Part shown: piece by piece, positions 25,596 through 33,355 of the stretch
How the letters are laid out: each line of letters opens with the position of its first letter
Numbering within the stretch: position 1 is the stretch's first letter
Source of the DNA: Gemmatimonas sp.
GTDB lineage: Bacteria > Gemmatimonadota > Gemmatimonadetes > Gemmatimonadales > Gemmatimonadaceae
DNA length: 52,069 bases
Direction: 5' to 3'
NCBI GenBank assembly: GCA_021154325.1
Contig: JAJKIR010000196.1
Location: 1 to 52,069 of the forward strand
Translations under genes and position numbers: made by a program
Notes under the pieces: model-generated
Told to the model about the DNA's origin: nothing
What the model saw: only the letters and a program-made list of their open reading frames with translations
The model's database searches: none

Positions 25596-26552
25596 GTGCC
25601 GTCCAACCTTGAAGTCCCGAACACTGTCGTTAGTGGCGAGCCCGCCGCCAGCGTTCTCGCGCCATCTGCGACGGACCGGCGAGGTGAGAGGAGGCCGCCT
25701 GAAGCATGCGCGACGTGTGGCCGCGTTCTCGATATGGCATTCTGCGCGCACTGCGGGGAGCGTCGACCGAGCGATCGGTCATATTCGCTCTTCGCCTTCG
25801 CGAAAGAGACTTTCATTGACGCGGTGGCAAGTGTGGATGGGCGCGCCGTCCGCACTCTGAGAGTATTGCTGCGTCAGCCGGGTGAGCTGACGGCGAGCTA
25901 CATGCGTGGCACACGTGTGCCGTACCTGTCGCCGCTGCAGACTTTCCTGCTCTTGAACGTTCTCTTCTTCGTCTGGTCCGGCGCTCAGAAAATCCCGGTG
26001 TATGACACACCGCTCGCCCAGCAACTGAGCATGAATACCCCGTACCGCGCGACGGCGAATCGGCTTGTCGCAGAGCGTCTGGCCACGACGCACCAGGATC
26101 GCGCGTCATTCGAGCGGGCGTTCAACACGATCGGAAGCGCTCAGTCCCGATCGCTGATACTGGTGATGGTTCCGCTGTTTGCGCTCGTGGTCGGACTGCT
26201 CGCGTTCAGCCGGGGCAGGCGCCACTACGCCGTGCAACACGTCGTATTCGCCCTTCACTTTTATGCGTTCTCGTTCGTCGTGATCCCCTTGAGCCTCGTG
26301 ACGGTGCTCCTGCTCGTGCGCGGTCTGCGTGTAACTCACATTGCTCGCGTCACTGACGCGGTGGCAACCACCGGCTGGAGCTTCCTTCTGAATGTGCTGC
26401 TGGGGATCTATCTCGCTATCGCGTTCCGTCGGGCGTATGGCACCGGCCGTGGGCGCGCAGTCCTCAGCGCCGTCGTTGCAACGTTCGCGAGCTTCATGAT
26501 CCTCGTCGCGTATCGCGCCTTGCTGTTCTTCGCCGCGTTCTTCTCGACCTGA
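25596..26552 (+). CDS. DUF3667 zinc-ribbon membrane protein
   Basis: 318 residues from GTG 25596 (GGGAG upstream). After a ~35-residue polar start comes a treble-clef CATCGRVLDMAFCAHCGERR with CxxC...CxxC at ~38-54. The DUF3667 signature follows: SLFAFAKETFIDAVASVDGRAVRTLRVLLRQPGE and YMRGTRVPYLSPLQTFLLLNVLFFVW. Later membrane segments at ~190-208, ~225-245, ~262-282 and ~290-312 complete an inner-membrane protein. Function unknown. A 10-bp perfect hairpin lies 13 bases after the stop, and a kinase-promoter-like 73-bp repeat lies upstream. Confidence 0.85.
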   Translation: MPSNLEVPNTVVSGEPAASVLAPSATDRRGERRPPEACATCGRVLDMAFCAHCGERRPSDRSYSLFAFAKETFIDAVASVDGRAVRTLRVLLRQPGELTASYMRGTRVPYLSPLQTFLLLNVLFFVWSGAQKIPVYDTPLAQQLSMNTPYRATANRLVAERLATTHQDRASFERAFNTIGSAQSRSLILVMVPLFALVVGLLAFSRGRRHYAVQHVVFALHFYAFSFVVIPLSLVTVLLLVRGLRVTHIARVTDAVATTGWSFLLNVLLGIYLAIAFRRAYGTGRGRAVLSAVVATFASFMILVAYRALLFFAAFFST

Positions 26553-26565
26553 CCACGCTGCTGTC

Positions 26566-26588
26566 GCCGCTGCAGTTTCTGCAGCGGC
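26566..26588 (+). terminator. Hairpin after DUF3667 gene
   Basis: Perfect inverted repeat GCCGCTGCAG / CTGCAGCGGC with a TTT loop. No T tract follows, so it is a weak intrinsic terminator or an RNA-stabilising stem. Confidence 0.6.
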
Positions 26589-26786
26589 ATTCGCACACCC
26601 ACTTTCTTCGCGTATCAAGAGATCGTGGATGTGCTGGCAACAACGCAGGTGCCTAACAGATGGGCGTCCTCACTTTCCCCCTCTGGACGATCGCCCTTGG
26701 GTCGAAGTGGCTCCGGCTGAATCGAACGGCGGGAGTGCTGCAGCAGTCGGTGACCTGAGGACTGCTGCTTCTCACACCCCGGGTAC

Positions 26787-26859
26787 TTCGACGCTACGTC
26801 TGGCGTGTCGTCCACGCACCAGTATGTTGGCCCCATGTCCCCCACACTGCGCGATCAGC
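26787..26859 (+). promoter_or_regulatory. 73-bp repeat, copy 2 (kinase promoter and start)
   Basis: Covers the upstream region and first eight codons of the kinase gene. TATGTT (26823-26828) ends seven bases before the ATG at 26835, a spacing that would give a leaderless transcript. No ribosome site precedes the ATG. The second copy at 25405-25477 keeps this arrangement, which argues for function. Promoter role is inference. Confidence 0.55.
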
Positions 26860-29501
26860 TGCAGTCCGCGCTCGGCGGCGCGTACGCCCTCGATCGGGAG
26901 CTCGTGGGCGGGGGAATGGCGTACGTCTTCCTCGCCGACGATCGCGCGCTCGGGCGGCGTGTCGTCGTCAAGGTGCTGCGCCCGGAGCTCGCTGAGGGGC
27001 TGAGCGCGGCGCGCTTCAAGCGCGAGATCCAGCTCGCGGCGCGGCTCCAGCACCCGCACATCGTCCCTCTGCTTGCGGCTGGTGAGCTCGCGAGCCAGGT
27101 GCTGTACTACAGCATGCCGTACGTGGAGGGCGAGAGCCTGCGCGGGCGCCTCGATCGCGTGGGGAGCCTGCCAGTCGCGGAGGCGGTGGCGATCCTGCGC
27201 GACGTGGCAAGCGCGCTCGCCTACGCGCACCGGCAGCGCGTGGTACACCGCGACATCAAGCCCGAGAACATCCTCCTCGCCGATGGTGGCGCGGTTGTCG
27301 CCGACTTTGGTATCGCGAAAGCGATCAGCGCCTCGATCGAGAGCGACGCGGAGCAGGCGGGTGACGGAAGACGCGCCTCCACACTCACGTTGGCGGGCAT
27401 CTCGTTAGGCACGCCCGCGTATATGGCGCCTGAGCAGGGCGCGGGGGACGCAGTCGACCACCGGGCCGACCTCTACTCGCTGGGCGTCGTCGCCTACGAG
27501 CTGCTGGCAGGGAGCCTGCCGTTCGAGGGCCGCAACACCCAGCAGCTCCTCGCCGCCCACGCGGCGCAGGCGCCGGAGCCGCTCGTTAGGCGCCGTGCGG
27601 CGGTGCCCGAGCCTCTCGCGGCCCTCGTCATGCAGCTCCTCGAGAAGCAGCCCGCCGATCGTCCCCAGACGGCGGACGACGTGCTCCGACAGCTGGATGA
27701 AGCCACGGCGGATGGGCCAGCGCGACGCGTGCCCGGGCGGACGAGCGCCGTGCCGTCGCGCGCGCGACTTCGCGATCCGCTGGTGCTCGCGCTCGCCCTC
27801 GCGCTGGCCATCTCGTTAGGCACCCTCGCCTGGGTTGCCCGTTCGCCGGGTGCCCGCGAGGGAGCGCCGCGCCCGGTCATCGTCTCGCTCAACCCTCCCG
27901 ATGGCGCGAGTCTCCGCATCGGGAACGGCTTCTCACTCTCGGCTGACGGCAGACGGCTCGCGTTCGTCGCCGACCTCCACGGGGCAGTGGGCATCTGGGT
28001 CCGCGCGCTCGACGCGCGCACGGCGACGTTCGTGCCGGGCACCGAAGGAGGCTACGGTCCCTTCTGGTCTCCTGACGGCGCGTCGCTCGGCTTCTTCGCC
28101 GGCGGGAAGCTCAAGGTCGTCGAGCTGCCGGGAGGAACGCCGCGCATCCTCTGTCCTGCGCCGCGTTCGGGTGGCGGCACCTGGACGGCAGACGGCACGA
28201 TCGTCTTCACGCCAAACGTCGTGGGTGTCCCGCTCTATCATGTCGCCGCGAGCGGCGGGCCGTGCACGGAGCTCACGCGCTTCCGCCCCGGAGACGTCGA
28301 CCACCGCCGGCCCTTCGCGCTTCCCGACGGACGCCACGTGCTATTCAGCAGCTCCGGCGCGAAGACCGCGCTCGCCGTCGATGTCGCGACCGGGGCAATC
28401 ACCGAAGTCCGCCACCCGGGAGGCGACGCGCAGTTCGCGCCGCCCAACTGGCTGCTCTATCGCGACGAGGACCGCGGAATCATCTACGCGCAGCGATTGG
28501 ATCTCCGAACGCTCCACCCCTTCGGCGACTCGTACGTGGTGCTCGACTCGGCGCCCTTCGGTCTTCTCTCCTTCCCCGGGTACGCGGTCCGCGAGCGGGT
28601 GCTCATGGTGCCGCACGGCTTCGGCAACTTTCGGACACTCCTCTGGCTCGACCGCCGCTCCGTGGTGATCGATTCGATCGTCTTACCCGCCGGCGCCGGC
28701 ACGATCTTCGGCAGCGTGAGCGCATCACTCTCGCATGACGGGCGCTCGATCGCGTTAGGCGGGACTGGGCTCTTTCTCTACGATCGCGGTCGCGGGGTGT
28801 CGACGCAGGCGATGCTTGGGGAGTCGGTCATCGTCGGCGATCCGTCTTGGAGCCCTGGCGACTCGTTGATCGCCTTCAGCTCCGTTCTGGGCGCGCCGGG
28901 CGCGCTGCGTTTATACCACGTCGGCAGCGGCACCACGGACTCGCTCTTCGCCGCGCGCCGGCGGCAGGCGATGATGGCTGACTGGTCGCCCGATGGGCGG
29001 CGGATCGCGTTCCAGCTGCAAGCGGGAGACGACGCGACCGTGTCGGAGCTCTGGGTCTGGTCGCGCGATACGCGCACCGCGCATCGGATGTGGCCGGCCG
29101 CGGGGAATCAGGCCTGGCCAAGGTGGTCGCCGGACGGCCGCTGGCTGGCGTATCAATCCGACGAGAGCGGACAGAACGAAGTGTACGTGCGCCCGGCCGA
29201 CGGCTCCGGCGCCGGGATTCGCGTTTCGAGCGCGGGCGGCGAGCGTCCCCGCTGGCAGAGCGATGGTCGCGCGCTCTTCTACCGCGCCCCAGACGGCGCG
29301 GTGATGACGGCGGGGCTCCGGCCAGGAGCCGCGCTCGCACTCTCGCCGCCGCGGCTCGCCGTGTCAGGAGCGCCGTTCAGCCGCACCATCAGAGGTTTCG
29401 AGGTGAGCGCCGACGGCGAGCGGTTCCTCGGTTTCGCCCGCACGGATCCGACCGTGTTCACGGTCATGCTCGACTGGGCGGCGCGGCTACCGCCTCGCTA
29501 G
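26835..29501 (+). CDS. Ser/Thr protein kinase with WD40-like (TolB/PD40) propeller
   Basis: 888 residues from ATG 26835, preferred to GTG 26805 because the 73-bp repeat copy has GCG at that GTG. Kinase domain ~18-280: ELVGGGMAYVF glycine loop (first Gly replaced by Val), Lys46 in VVVKVL, HRDIKPEN with Asp140, DFGIAK and GTPAYMAPEQ. A membrane helix at ~318-336 (PLVLALALALAISLGTLAW) leads to an outer beta-propeller (~350-880) with repeated SPDGRxLAF/Y units (for example FSLSADGRRLAFV, WSPDGRWLAYQSDESG). It resembles PknB-type envelope sensors in which the propeller binds a ligand. It converges with the histidine kinase gene; the frames overlap by four bases. Confidence 0.93.
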   Translation: MSPTLRDQLQSALGGAYALDRELVGGGMAYVFLADDRALGRRVVVKVLRPELAEGLSAARFKREIQLAARLQHPHIVPLLAAGELASQVLYYSMPYVEGESLRGRLDRVGSLPVAEAVAILRDVASALAYAHRQRVVHRDIKPENILLADGGAVVADFGIAKAISASIESDAEQAGDGRRASTLTLAGISLGTPAYMAPEQGAGDAVDHRADLYSLGVVAYELLAGSLPFEGRNTQQLLAAHAAQAPEPLVRRRAAVPEPLAALVMQLLEKQPADRPQTADDVLRQLDEATADGPARRVPGRTSAVPSRARLRDPLVLALALALAISLGTLAWVARSPGAREGAPRPVIVSLNPPDGASLRIGNGFSLSADGRRLAFVADLHGAVGIWVRALDARTATFVPGTEGGYGPFWSPDGASLGFFAGGKLKVVELPGGTPRILCPAPRSGGGTWTADGTIVFTPNVVGVPLYHVAASGGPCTELTRFRPGDVDHRRPFALPDGRHVLFSSSGAKTALAVDVATGAITEVRHPGGDAQFAPPNWLLYRDEDRGIIYAQRLDLRTLHPFGDSYVVLDSAPFGLLSFPGYAVRERVLMVPHGFGNFRTLLWLDRRSVVIDSIVLPAGAGTIFGSVSASLSHDGRSIALGGTGLFLYDRGRGVSTQAMLGESVIVGDPSWSPGDSLIAFSSVLGAPGALRLYHVGSGTTDSLFAARRRQAMMADWSPDGRRIAFQLQAGDDATVSELWVWSRDTRTAHRMWPAAGNQAWPRWSPDGRWLAYQSDESGQNEVYVRPADGSGAGIRVSSAGGERPRWQSDGRALFYRAPDGAVMTAGLRPGAALALSPPRLAVSGAPFSRTIRGFEVSADGERFLGFARTDPTVFTVMLDWAARLPPR

Positions 29502-30784
29502 GCGGTGCGCGGCGACGTCGTCGCGTCCGTTGGCGAGCGAGCGTCAGCACCAGTGGAGCAATCGCTCCCACGGCGGCATGGAAGCGCAAATGCGAACAGA
29601 GAGCCGCCGGACGTGCCAGGCTCGGCCCATGCGCGGCCGCCGAGCATCTCGACCGTTTCACGAACGATGCTCAGCCCCAGACCTGTTCCCTCGACGTCGG
29701 AGACCGCGCTTTCCACATGTGCACGGAAGAACGGGTCGAAGAGCTTGCGGCGTGCGTCTTCCGGGACACCGAGTCCATTGTCCGTGACCTCGACGACCAG
29801 CTCTGTCGTGTCGTGGGAATTCTGGGGCTGTTGCACGTGCGAGCGGACCTCGACCCAGCGCTCGAGCTTCGCCGGATCCGAGTATTTGATCGCATTCGAG
29901 ATGTAATTCGTGAGACACAGCTCGATCGCAGCCGCGTTGACCTCCACAGGCGGAAGGTCCGGCGACAGTCGAACGGCAACGTCTCGCGAGCGCGCGAGTT
30001 GGCGCAACTGGCGCACCGCTTCGATGGCGGCTGCCGGTAGGAGCACGTTCTTTTGCTGCCGCACATCCACGTCTAACCGAGAAAGCGATATCAGATCCTC
30101 GAGCACGCCGTGCATCGCGTCGGCATTCTCGCCGATCATCGTGAGGAACCGGTCGCGTTGCTCCCCACTCACCCATGGCTCGTTGAGCATGCGGTGCGCG
30201 CCCTGAATCGCACCCAGCCGATTCTTCAGCTCGTGCGACACGGTCCGGTTGAACCCGCGTAGCCGCTGCTCTCGTTCGCGCACCTGCACCGTCGTCTTCC
30301 GCAGAAAGTGCGTCGTCGTGGCCTGTTGAATGATCGCGATGGCGTGAAACACGCGATGGGCACACTGCAGCAGCTCGGATCTACTGCACGGGACGTCGAT
30401 CTCGTCGACGGTGGTCGCGAGAAACGAAAAGAGCACGCCGCCGAGCAGCTCGTATTCCTTGAACAGCTGATAGGCGTCAAAGCCCTGCGCGTGGCGCAGC
30501 TCACCCAGCTCCATCGCCTTCGCCACGACCGGCGCGTCTGCCGCAACCTCCTCCGCCGGATTCTCGACGTAGTCGGCGATGCCATCGATGAGAAGCGGGA
30601 TGTGGTCGAGAAGCTCCTCTCCCGGGAAAACGCGCTCGCGTCCGATCGCCACGCGCGCCGCGATCCGCTCGAGCCAGCGCGTCGTGAGCTCGTCACGCGC
30701 CGATCGAAGCTGAATCGCCAACGCACCCGCGAGCGGACAATCCTTGGAAAGGTCCTGCGACTTATTCACTGGCACGTTGCCCAC
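29498..30784 (-). CDS. Soluble sensor histidine kinase with RsbRD-like N-terminus
   Basis: 428 residues from GTG 30784. Residues ~20-160 look like the RsbRD-type helical globin-like domain (DELTTRWLERIAAR, LLIDGIADYV, FDAYQLFKEYELL). The kinase core carries the H box SHELKNRLGAIQGA (His184), N box NYISNAIKYSDP, G1 DNGLGVPEDARRKLFDPFFR and G2 GTGLGLSIV. There is no membrane segment. It lies 69 bases downstream of a Ser/Thr kinase gene on the same strand, and no response regulator adjoins it. The low-complexity Ser/Thr/Asp tail (from ~400) overlaps the opposing kinase stop. Confidence 0.9.
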   Translation of the reverse strand: MGNVPVNKSQDLSKDCPLAGALAIQLRSARDELTTRWLERIAARVAIGRERVFPGEELLDHIPLLIDGIADYVENPAEEVAADAPVVAKAMELGELRHAQGFDAYQLFKEYELLGGVLFSFLATTVDEIDVPCSRSELLQCAHRVFHAIAIIQQATTTHFLRKTTVQVREREQRLRGFNRTVSHELKNRLGAIQGAHRMLNEPWVSGEQRDRFLTMIGENADAMHGVLEDLISLSRLDVDVRQQKNVLLPAAAIEAVRQLRQLARSRDVAVRLSPDLPPVEVNAAAIELCLTNYISNAIKYSDPAKLERWVEVRSHVQQPQNSHDTTELVVEVTDNGLGVPEDARRKLFDPFFRAHVESAVSDVEGTGLGLSIVRETVEMLGGRAWAEPGTSGGSLFAFALPCRRGSDCSTGADARSPTDATTSPRTA

Positions 30785-30853
30785 TGGTGAGAGACTCAGG
30801 ATGTCGGCCGAACATGTGCCGGAGCTCGACGAGAAGCAATAACTGCCATGCGG

Positions 30854-33238
30854 TCATCGCACCTTCAGCCGCTCGATGACCGCCTGGATGCGCGGGTCGG
30901 ACCGAATGGGAGCATAGAGCGAGTCCTCGAGGGTGAACTCGATCCCACCGACGTTCGACGCGGCGCCCTTCACCAGCCATTGGATCGCCGACTCCCGGTC
31001 GCCAAGCCTCATGAATGCGTTGGCGATCAGATCTTCCCGAACGTACTCAGTCTTTGAACGCATGACCGCCTGCCGTAGCGCTTCACGCGCGCCCGACGTG
31101 TCGCCCAAGGCAGCGAGGCTGACCGCGAGGTACGCGAGATCCCGACCACTCGGCGTCGGGCCGGCCCAGCGCCGCCACGCCGCAGCAGCTCCGCGTGGGT
31201 CGTTCGCCGCTTGCATCCGGTGAGCTTCGCACTCCGCCGCCAGCCGCTCCTGAATCCGCGCCGCTCGCGCGCAGAGAGCGCGCGCACTGTCCTGCGACAG
31301 CTTCGCGAAATCGAGCGAAAGGAAGAACGGATTCCAGATGCCAAACGACAACGGGTTGAGACGCTGCGCTCGCTGCTCGACCGCGTGCGCGGAGTCCGGC
31401 AGATGCAGGTAGGTCGTGAGAAGGAACGGGTACCACGCGCCAGCCGCCACGTTGGCGGAATCCAGCGTCAGGGCCTGGGCCATCTCCTTCGCTGCCGCTG
31501 CTGGATCGTGGCCGTAGGTCATCGACCACAAACCCACCTGCGCGTGCGCGTCGGCAAGCGTGGGGTCGAGCGCCAGCGCACGCTCCGCAGCGCGCCGTGC
31601 CTGCGGAGCCGCCGTCGCCGCCGGCACGAAGTCATCGGCTCTGTAACCCCACGCCTCGGCGAGCGCGGCCCACGCGTCCGCGTAGGTCGAGTCGAGCGCG
31701 ATCGCGGCTTGCGCGTGCGAGATGGCGGAAGGGAGCGACGTGGCCGTGAACTGGTCCGTCTCGAAGCGAGCGCGTTGCACCAGCTGGTGCGCCTCGTCGC
31801 TGCGCGTTGCGCGCGCACGCACGGCGGTGGTGGTCGCGGGCGACAGCGACAGGTTGAGCGCGCCCGCAATTGCGGAGACGAGCTTGTCCTGAAGCGCGAA
31901 CTGATCCTGATCGCTCGCCTCGAACGCCTCCGACCAGAGAAGGTTGTCATTCGCGGCATTCACGAGCGATGCGGTCGCACGGAGTTGCCTCCCGGATCGC
32001 TCCATCCTCACGGTAACAATCGCCCCGACGCCGAGCTCCTTCCCTGCCTCGCGCACCGTGCGTCCGTGCATCACGGTCGACGGCGTGTAGGCCCGCACCG
32101 AGAGTCCCGGGATTTTCGACAGCTTCGTGGTCAGGTCGCTCGACAATCCATCGGCGAGAAACGCATGCGACGTGTCTGCGCCGACGTCTGTCGGGAGCAC
32201 GGCGATGCTGCGTGGTTTGTCCGTGCCGCCGGTTCGCGTTGCCAGGAGCCACGTCGCGATGACGATGGCAAGGACCACTGCCGCTGCGATCGCGCCCCAC
32301 CGTCGTGAAGCTCCACGTGGCCCTCCGTTCGACCTTCCCGCCGCGGCGCGCAGCGTCGTGCCGGTCGGCGCCATCCCCCCGCTCGGCGTCGTTAGGTCGT
32401 CGAGCGCGTGCACCACCTCGCTCACGCTCTGCGGGCGATCGGCTGGTCGTTTCTCCAGGCAGTGCATAACGAGCGCGGCGAGCGCGGGCGGCAGTGAGGC
32501 GCGTCGCCTGGTGATCGCCTCGGGCGTTTCGCTCACGTGCGCCGCCAGCAAGTTTTGCGGCGTGCGGCCCGCGAACGGCGGCTGCCCCGTCAGCAGCTCG
32601 TACGCGAGCACGCCGAACGAATAGATGTCCGCGCGGTGGTCCACACTCGGATCGGCGCTCGCCTGCTCGGGCGACATGTACGCCGGTGTGCCGAGCGCGA
32701 CACCGAGCGATGTCATGCCGCCGTGCTCCGCGTCGCTCGACGCGCTCAACGCCTTTGCGACACCGAAATCCGTGACCATCGCACTGCCGCCGGAGAGCAG
32801 CACGTTGTCGGGCTTGATGTCGCGGTGCACGATTCCATGTTCGTGCGCATACGCGAGCGCGGACGCGATCTCCCGCAGCATGCGAATGGCCTGATTGACG
32901 GGAAACTCGCCGTGCCGCGCGAGACGAACGCGCAGCGACTCGCCGTCCACGAACGGCATCGTGAGATACGGTAGTCCGTTCGACTCGCCCGCGGTGAGCA
33001 GCGGCACGATGTGCGGATGCTGGAGCTTGGCCGCGAGGAGGATCTCGCGCTTGAAGCGCTCGAGCGATAACTGCGCCGCGGTCTCCGGCGGGAGCACCTT
33101 GATCACGACCTTGCGGTGGAGCGCAATCTCCTCGGCGACGAACACGCGCGACATCCCACCGCCGCCGAGCTCACGCTCGAGTGTGTAGCTGCCGCTCAGG
33201 GTCGCTTGGAGCTGGTCGTGGAGATCAGAAGAAGGCAG
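30854..33238 (-). CDS. Ser/Thr protein kinase with TolB-like/TPR tail; non-ATG start
   Basis: The first ATG (33154) falls inside the glycine loop (LGGGGMSRVF), so translation must begin upstream. The in-frame stretch back to a TAA reads PSSDLHDQLQATLSGSYTLEREL, the normal N-terminus of this kinase group. The only candidate near its beginning is CTG at 33238, giving 794 residues. The core has VVIKVLPPE, HRDIKPDN, DFGVAKAL and GTPAYMSPEQ. A helix follows at ~312-330 (GAIAAAVVLAIVIATWLLA), then a TolB/FlgO-like domain (SIAVLPTDVGADTSHAFLADGLSSDLTTKLS) and TPR-like helices to the end. It may be cotranscribed with the histidine kinase downstream. Confidence 0.88.
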   Translation of the reverse strand: MPSSDLHDQLQATLSGSYTLERELGGGGMSRVFVAEEIALHRKVVIKVLPPETAAQLSLERFKREILLAAKLQHPHIVPLLTAGESNGLPYLTMPFVDGESLRVRLARHGEFPVNQAIRMLREIASALAYAHEHGIVHRDIKPDNVLLSGGSAMVTDFGVAKALSASSDAEHGGMTSLGVALGTPAYMSPEQASADPSVDHRADIYSFGVLAYELLTGQPPFAGRTPQNLLAAHVSETPEAITRRRASLPPALAALVMHCLEKRPADRPQSVSEVVHALDDLTTPSGGMAPTGTTLRAAAGRSNGGPRGASRRWGAIAAAVVLAIVIATWLLATRTGGTDKPRSIAVLPTDVGADTSHAFLADGLSSDLTTKLSKIPGLSVRAYTPSTVMHGRTVREAGKELGVGAIVTVRMERSGRQLRATASLVNAANDNLLWSEAFEASDQDQFALQDKLVSAIAGALNLSLSPATTTAVRARATRSDEAHQLVQRARFETDQFTATSLPSAISHAQAAIALDSTYADAWAALAEAWGYRADDFVPAATAAPQARRAAERALALDPTLADAHAQVGLWSMTYGHDPAAAAKEMAQALTLDSANVAAGAWYPFLLTTYLHLPDSAHAVEQRAQRLNPLSFGIWNPFFLSLDFAKLSQDSARALCARAARIQERLAAECEAHRMQAANDPRGAAAAWRRWAGPTPSGRDLAYLAVSLAALGDTSGAREALRQAVMRSKTEYVREDLIANAFMRLGDRESAIQWLVKGAASNVGGIEFTLEDSLYAPIRSDPRIQAVIERLKVR

Positions 33239-33355
33239 GCGTCGCTTGGAAGTTGAGGATGTACGAAGTTAGCGCCGCAACGAATGAGGAGGCCAAGCGT
33301 CAGAATAGGAATCTTACTGACCCGCGGCAGCGCGGGGTGAGCGCGAAATCATCGC

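Noticed and set aside
31211..32308. Long plus-strand open frame inside the TolB/TPR kinase gene
   Set aside because: Arg/Val/Glu-rich sequence mirroring the kinase coding strand; no start signal.
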